Below are positions 31,595 to 35,448 of a stretch of 35,448 nucleotides of DNA, piece after piece (the stretch's first letter is position 1; every line of letters starts with the position of its first letter). The stretch is from Deltaproteobacteria bacterium (GTDB taxonomy: Bacteria > Myxococcota_A > Polyangia > Polyangiales > Polyangiaceae). The position numbers and the translations under genes are program-made. The stretch is taken from positions 1 through 35,448 of the forward strand of contig QJWJ01000093.1 of assembly GCA_003235365.1 (NCBI GenBank). The letters are read 5' to 3'. The notes beneath the pieces are model-generated. The model was not told the origin of the DNA. It worked only from the letters and a program-made list of their open reading frames with translations, and did no database searches.

Positions 31595-33361
31595 TCAGTT
31601 CTTCGGTCCTATGCGTTTGGCTGCTGCGGCGATGGCGTCTTCGAGCAACGTGTCGCCTCGCAAGCACGGATAGCAGTCGTCGTTGCGGTGCGGGCCGCAA
31701 CCCTTGACGGCGCGGAGCTTGGCCATCGGGTGCAAGCTCCGCGAGTCTCCGTATTCGTAGGCTGACTTCAGCAGTTGTCGCGTTCGTTCGCAATCACTGT
31801 CTTCACGCAGAGCGAGTGCCAGTTTCACTTCCCGGGTCGCCTTTTCGAGGACCTTGTCCTGTTTGAGGTAGCGTTCAGCCAGCGCGCTGGCTTTGGTTCG
31901 GCGCGCCGTGTCCGCCCACGTGCTGAACAACACGTTGACACCTCGTTGCCCGAGCGATTCTGCCGCGACCGTCACTGCCAACGTCGCCGTGGCGCTGTCC
32001 TTCACGGCGAGGCGCACGTTGTAGGCGACTTTCTCGTCCTCGGCGAGTTCGGGATTGTGGGCGATGGCTTTCTGATAGATGCGCAGCGCCTCTTCTGCGC
32101 GGCTCGTTCGCATGTACCCTTCTCCGACCACCAGCCAGACGTCGTTGTCGCGATCGCCCGCAGGGATCTGCAGCAGCTCTTCGATGGCCTTGTCATCGCC
32201 GAACTCCGCTGCTGACTTGAGCGCGAGCAGGCGATCCGGGACGGGGATCTTCGGCGGTGGCTCGGTTGCTGCTCCCGCCGCCGACACGTCGCGGGCGGTA
32301 TTGGTTACGTCTGGACTTCGACCGGTTTCGTCCTCATCACCGAACAGAGAACCGACGGCAAATAACAACAAGAATGCGACGGCCGGCAAGGCCAGTGCCC
32401 AGCGAGGAATGGCGTGGCTTCCGACGCGGACTGTTTCGGCGAACCACGCCGGCACGAGCGACGGCCTGGGCGGCTCTGCCGGCGCCAACATCTGCTCAAG
32501 CGTCGCGGCAACTTCGGTGGCAGACGCCGGACGTGCCGATGGCTGTTTCTGCATCAGTTGTTGGACCAGCTGCCGCAGCACTTCAGGCACGGACTCGTCC
32601 AGGGGGAGCGGCTCTTCGCTCACTTGACGGCGCAACACGTCCTTGATGTCGTTCCCCTCGTAGGCGCGCCGACCCGCCAGCATTTCGTAGAGGATGAGAC
32701 CGAGGCAATACAGATCGGCGCGTTCGTCGACGTCCGCACCACTGACTTGCTCGGGCGAGATGTAGTGCGGGGTTCCGAATACCGAGCCTTCAGCAACGGG
32801 CCGCCCTTCGCCCGTTTTCGAGCGGAGCTTTGCCAGGCCGAAGTCGAGCACTTTGGCTTGTTCCGACTCGTCCCCGACCTGAGTGAGCATCACGTTGTGA
32901 GGCTTCAGATCGCGATGCACGATGCCCTCGGCGTGGGCCGCTTCCAACGCGCGCGCGACCTGTAACGCGATGCGCGCTGCGCGTTGTGGGCCCAATGCGC
33001 CTTCGGCGGCGAGGACCTCCGCCAGATTCTTCCCGTCGACGTATTGCAGTGCCAGGTAGTAGGCGCCGTTGGGGAGCTTCCCGAAGTCGGTTGCATTGAC
33101 GACGTTGGGATGGTCGATGCGCGCGAGCGCAACGGCCTCGTGTTGAAAGCGCTCCATCACGCTACTGACCACGGCGAGCGTGGGATGGAGGACCTTCAGG
33201 GCGACCTTCTTCTCCATCAGCACGTGCTCGGCCAGGTAGACCGTGCCCATCCCGCCCGCACCGAGCACCTTCTCGAGTCGGTAACGCTCACCGATCATCG
33301 TGCCGATCAAGGGGTCGCGTTCCAACTGAGGGTCGTTCGAATACTGCCCGGTTTCCGTCAC
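31595..33361 (-). CDS. Transmembrane Ser/Thr protein kinase (PknB-like) with C-terminal repeat domain
   Basis: The 588-residue protein has a complete Hanks-type kinase domain (about 27-290): glycine loop GAGGMG (34-39), Lys56 (VALKVL), HRDLKPHN (149-156), DFG (173-175) and FGTPHYISPEQ. A transmembrane helix (WALALPAVAFLLLFAVGSLF, about 321-340) follows. The C-terminus of about 240 residues has helical repeat character (LALKSAAEFGDDKAIEELLQ, RAEEALRIYQKAIAHNPELA) and a C-x2-C pair near the end. It phosphorylates cytoplasmic proteins on Ser/Thr, possibly in response to periplasmic signals. The start is a GTG with AGGGA about 9 nt upstream. The partner substrate is unknown. Confidence 0.95.
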   Translation of the reverse strand: MTETGQYSNDPQLERDPLIGTMIGERYRLEKVLGAGGMGTVYLAEHVLMEKKVALKVLHPTLAVVSSVMERFQHEAVALARIDHPNVVNATDFGKLPNGAYYLALQYVDGKNLAEVLAAEGALGPQRAARIALQVARALEAAHAEGIVHRDLKPHNVMLTQVGDESEQAKVLDFGLAKLRSKTGEGRPVAEGSVFGTPHYISPEQVSGADVDERADLYCLGLILYEMLAGRRAYEGNDIKDVLRRQVSEEPLPLDESVPEVLRQLVQQLMQKQPSARPASATEVAATLEQMLAPAEPPRPSLVPAWFAETVRVGSHAIPRWALALPAVAFLLLFAVGSLFGDEDETGRSPDVTNTARDVSAAGAATEPPPKIPVPDRLLALKSAAEFGDDKAIEELLQIPAGDRDNDVWLVVGEGYMRTSRAEEALRIYQKAIAHNPELAEDEKVAYNVRLAVKDSATATLAVTVAAESLGQRGVNVLFSTWADTARRTKASALAERYLKQDKVLEKATREVKLALALREDSDCERTRQLLKSAYEYGDSRSLHPMAKLRAVKGCGPHRNDDCYPCLRGDTLLEDAIAAAAKRIGPKN

Positions 33362-33620
33362 GTGCGACTATCCCTGCGGGAAGCTCCTGGCGACGCTAAC
33401 ACAGGCCGCCCCAGCTTTCGGCGCGGCTGTATCAGAAGTACCCCTTCCAATCGCTCGAGGCGCGCGGTTTCCGATCCTTCGAGCTGGTTGGTCGTTCGAA
33501 TGTGACCGAACTGGGGCAGGAAGGTCACCGGAGCGTATCAGGGGTGAATCGAAATGTGCAGGAATGCATAGCTGATGTCGGATCAACAACCGTAACTAAC
33601 TGAAATCACTAGATCCGAGT
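33362..33620. other. Upstream region of kinase gene, no gene seen
   Basis: These 259 bp lie upstream of the kinase gene (minus strand) and of the candidate sigma-54 promoter (plus strand). The part near 33540-33620 is less GC-rich than its surroundings, as expected of promoter regions. No coding sequence is supported. Confidence 0.45.
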
Positions 33621-33637
33621 TTGGCATGGTACGTGCT
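33621..33637 (+). promoter_or_regulatory. Sigma-54-type -24/-12 promoter
   Basis: The sequence TTGGCATGGTACGTGCT has GG at 33623-33624 and GC at 33635-33636. That spacing (12 from the first G of GG to the G of GC) is exactly what sigma-54 needs (consensus TGGCACG-N4-TTGC). The -24 element differs from consensus at one base and the -12 element at one. The predicted start of transcription is near 33648. No protein gene lies downstream on this strand. Confidence 0.55.
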
Positions 33638-33647
33638 TAATCAAGAC

Positions 33648-33876
33648 ACAGCGGTAGCACAGGGCGTTCGCCTCGTTCCCGTCTGCCGCGGAGTCTCTGA
33701 AGGGTTGGTCGAAATCCATCGACCTGGGTCGAATCGAGAGCAACCAGAAACCGAAATCACCCGACACACACTACTGCACAGGGGGTTGACCACTCCCCCC
33801 CCCACAATCCCCTGTGCCGCTCTTCGCGCGGCGGTCCGAGGTCCCCCCCCTCCCTCGGGTCGCCGCGCACTTTTTT
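33648..33876 (+). ncRNA. Candidate small RNA transcribed from the sigma-54-type promoter
   Basis: The roughly 229-nt span between the predicted start and the terminal T6 contains no ATG, so it is unlikely to encode a protein. Its predicted structure starts with a 5' hairpin: GCGGTAG (33651-33657) with CTGCCGC (33683-33689), one G-U pair. A mostly unstructured A/C-rich segment (about 33738-33775) follows. Next is a stem of GCACAGGGG (33776-33784) with CCCCTGTGC (33809-33817), and then the terminator helix. This arrangement is typical of trans-acting small RNAs. It lies in the gap between the kinase and a coiled-coil gene and ends before reaching the latter. Confidence 0.5.
33826..33876 (+). 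terminator. Intrinsic terminator: 16-bp helix followed by T6
   Basis: The arms 33826-33841 (GCGCGGCG-GT-CCGAGG) and 33853-33868 (CCTCGG-GT-CGCCGCGC) pair over 16 consecutive positions, with two adjacent G-U pairs in RNA and an 11-base C-rich loop. The T-run 33871-33876 follows after AC. This polarity terminates plus-strand transcription, although both neighbouring genes are on the minus strand. Confidence 0.75.
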
Positions 33877-33999
33877 GTCGTACGACGCGGCGAGCGCGCG
33901 CGACGGCATGTGACCTCGGGCACGTCTCCGAGCGGGGAGGGTGCCAGGTTCCGTCGCTTCCTCCGCGCGACGCGGTGTTCCCTGAGTGGCTCGGCCGTC

Positions 34000-34446
34000 T
34001 CAACGACGACCGGCGACTGGCGGTGGCCTCACCGTCTCTGCGGTCCTGCGATCGTAGGCGGCGTTGCGCTCGACGATCAGACTGTGGCGGGGCGGTTCAC
34101 TTTCGCCGCTGACCCGCTCGCGGAGCTTGCGCAGTTCTGCTTCCAGGTTCACCCGGTACTGCTCTTGCTGCTGCATCACCCGCAAGCTGTTGCGCCGCTC
34201 CATGCTGAGTTCCTGCAGGTAGACCCGGTTCTGCGCGAGACTGTCGTGCAGCGCATCGCGGAGTTTCGACAGTTCACGTTCCAGGTGCTCGATGGCCGCC
34301 CGCGCCTGCAACAGTTGTCGGCGTTGTTCTGCGAGCTGCCCCAGCGCCCCGACGAGTTCCGTATCGAGCGGGTTCCGGTCGGGCGTGGGTGCTTCCGAAT
34401 CCGAAATGCGTGGAGGGCGCGTGCTCTGTGGTGTCGGGTTTCGCAT
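34000..34446 (-). CDS. Coiled-coil hypothetical protein
   Basis: The 148-residue product has a Pro/Ser/Thr-rich N-terminus (about 1-28), a long helix with heptad-like Leu/Ala spacing from about 30 to 113 (LVGALGQLAEQRRQLLQARA, AAIEHLERELSKLRDALHDS, VNLEAELRKLRERVS) and a basic tail. No family is recognised. Such short coiled-coil proteins often act as structural or scaffold partners. The ATG lacks a clear Shine-Dalgarno. It lies 85 bp downstream of the peptide-transporter gene on the same strand and may be co-transcribed with it. Confidence 0.6.
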   Translation of the reverse strand: MRNPTPQSTRPPRISDSEAPTPDRNPLDTELVGALGQLAEQRRQLLQARAAIEHLERELSKLRDALHDSLAQNRVYLQELSMERRNSLRVMQQQEQYRVNLEAELRKLRERVSGESEPPRHSLIVERNAAYDRRTAETVRPPPVAGRR

Positions 34447-34531
34447 GGGGGGACCGTTTGCTGGAAGCTACCTGCAACAGCCTTCATGGAACAAGAAAAC
34501 GCCAGGTACCGCAACCATGGACAGCACGGCA

Positions 34532-35448
34532 TCAGTCGTCGCCTTGGACGTAAGAGCGCTCCTGGTAAAGCCGCGCGACGACGACGAAGCCGACCGCAGC
34601 GGCGGCCATGACGCCGGAAAAGAACAGATAATACTCGACGTCGCTGATTTTCGAGACGCCGTTGGCGTCTTGGATCACGGCGTTTACGACCGTCGTGAAG
34701 CCGTTACCGAGCGAGACCGAGAGCAGGAACAGGGCCATCACGAACGATTTCATCCGGTTGGGCGCCTGCGTGTACGAGAACTCCAGACATGTGATGCTCA
34801 CGAAGACTTCCGCGGCAGTCATGAGCACGAATGCCAGCAGCTGCCAAGCGATGCTGACCGTCTCCCCGGATTGCAATCGCGATTCAATCCACGCCGAAAT
34901 GAGGAAGGATGGGATGGTGACGAACATCCCGATGGAGATCTTGCGCAGCGCGGTGAGCGGGAACACCCGGTCGATTGCCGGGTATAGTCCGTAGGTGAAC
35001 GCCGGGATGAACAGCATGATCAGCAGTGGATTGATCGCTTGGATCTGCGATGGCAGCCAGTCGATACCGAGGAAATGAAGATCCATCTTCTTGGCTTGCA
35101 GCACCCACGACGAACCCGTCTGGTCGAACAACGACCAGAACACTGCAACGAAGCAATACACGAGAAACAGGCGCGCCAGTGCTTTGAGTCCTGGCCCGCT
35201 GAAAACTTCTTTGACGAAGCCGGTACCAGCGGGCGGAATGTGCACGAATCGGTTCCTGCCCGCCCAGAACACCAAGGTGGCCAGGCCCATCAACAAACCG
35301 GGGACTCCGAAGGCTACGGACGGTCCGACTTCCTCCAGCAGAATCGGGGTGGCTATCTGTGATGCGAAAGCGCCGAGGTTGATCGCGAAATAGAACCACC
35401 CGAAGACACGTGGGATCAGCTGCTTGTTCCGAACACCGAACTGGTCAC
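34532..35448 (-). CDS. POT-family (proton-dependent oligopeptide) transporter, N-terminus outside window
   Basis: The frame is open to the window edge, giving at least 305 residues of the C-terminal two-thirds. The first visible residues, DQFGVRNKQLIPRVFGWFYF with AINLGAF, match the PTR2/POT signature (the DQF...FFNWFY...INLGA motif). Later there are FVAVFWSLFDQTGSSWVLQA, EVFVSITCLEFSYTQAPNRM and KSFVMALFLLSVSLGN, family signatures of helices 7 and 10-11. These transporters bring di- and tripeptides into the cell with protons. This fits a proteolytic predator that digests protein outside the cell. Confidence 0.93.
   Translation of the reverse strand, partial: DQFGVRNKQLIPRVFGWFYFAINLGAFASQIATPILLEEVGPSVAFGVPGLLMGLATLVFWAGRNRFVHIPPAGTGFVKEVFSGPGLKALARLFLVYCFVAVFWSLFDQTGSSWVLQAKKMDLHFLGIDWLPSQIQAINPLLIMLFIPAFTYGLYPAIDRVFPLTALRKISIGMFVTIPSFLISAWIESRLQSGETVSIAWQLLAFVLMTAAEVFVSITCLEFSYTQAPNRMKSFVMALFLLSVSLGNGFTTVVNAVIQDANGVSKISDVEYYLFFSGVMAAAAVGFVVVARLYQERSYVQGDD

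Noticed and set aside
33792..33850. C-rich runs (C9 and C8) as a sign of assembly error or phase-variable tract
   Set aside because: They lie outside coding sequence, in loops of the predicted stem-loops, so there is no frame to switch. A length error remains possible but would not change the reading.
33621..34112. Plus-strand open frame over the candidate small RNA
   Set aside because: It starts with TTG inside the promoter itself, has no ribosome binding site, crosses the terminator, and its translation is low-complexity Arg/Pro-rich.

Overview
The window is a high-GC chromosomal segment from a myxobacterium, most likely of the Polyangia (Polyangium/Sorangium-like) group. This placement is inferred. 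It rests on a metalloprotease with a MYXO-CTERM-like tail (Cys, hydrophobic stretch, Arg cluster), two paralogous cysteine-rich lipoproteins with DNDxDG calcium-loop-like motifs, a Ser/Thr kinase with a periplasmic repeat domain, an ECF-sigma operon with Ala/Gly/Pro-rich partner genes, and an 1851-residue single-chain acyl-CoA carboxylase. I see no rRNA, tRNA, CRISPR array, insertion sequence or phage gene.

Layout, left to right. Positions 1-5.1 kb hold the 3' end of a GT4 glycosyltransferase, a sodium/solute symporter, a secreted protein behind a long leader, and signal peptide peptidase SppA. From 5.2 to 7.9 kb is the sulfate-activation pair cysD-cysN on the minus strand; cysN carries a decayed APS-kinase-like tail. 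From 8.0 to 13.6 kb an ECF-sigma operon (secreted Pro-rich protein, sigma factor, sigma-linked membrane protein) lies between the two cysteine-rich lipoproteins. From 13.6 to 16.75 kb is a minus-strand run: GspG-like pseudopilin, aat (N-end-rule transferase) and a TPR/glycosyltransferase-like protein. From 17.0 to 23.5 kb are an orphan PhoB-type response regulator and the eukaryote-like carboxylase. From 23.7 to 28.6 kb is a minus-strand run: RluA-type pseudouridine synthase, dihydroorotase and a large polytopic membrane protein. From 28.7 to 31.6 kb are a small secreted protein, the matrixin-like protease and a wax-synthase-like acyltransferase. From 31.6 kb to the end are the Ser/Thr kinase, a 638-bp gene-free stretch, a coiled-coil protein and a POT-family peptide transporter cut by the window edge.

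Two things are not explained by ordinary genes. (1) The gene-free stretch at 33362-33999 holds a near-consensus sigma-54 promoter, then about 230 nt without any ATG but with three stem-loops. The last stem-loop is a 16-bp helix followed by T6, so this is a candidate sigma-54-driven small RNA. (2) A ~130-bp element occurs twice in the same orientation (12191-12323 and 23565-23690). Its three stem-loops are kept in both copies partly by compensatory changes, and the copies also share a reading frame across their indels. It could be a structured RNA, a REP-like repeat or a mini-gene. The pseudo-APS-kinase tail of CysN and the eukaryote-like carboxylase also deserve a closer look.
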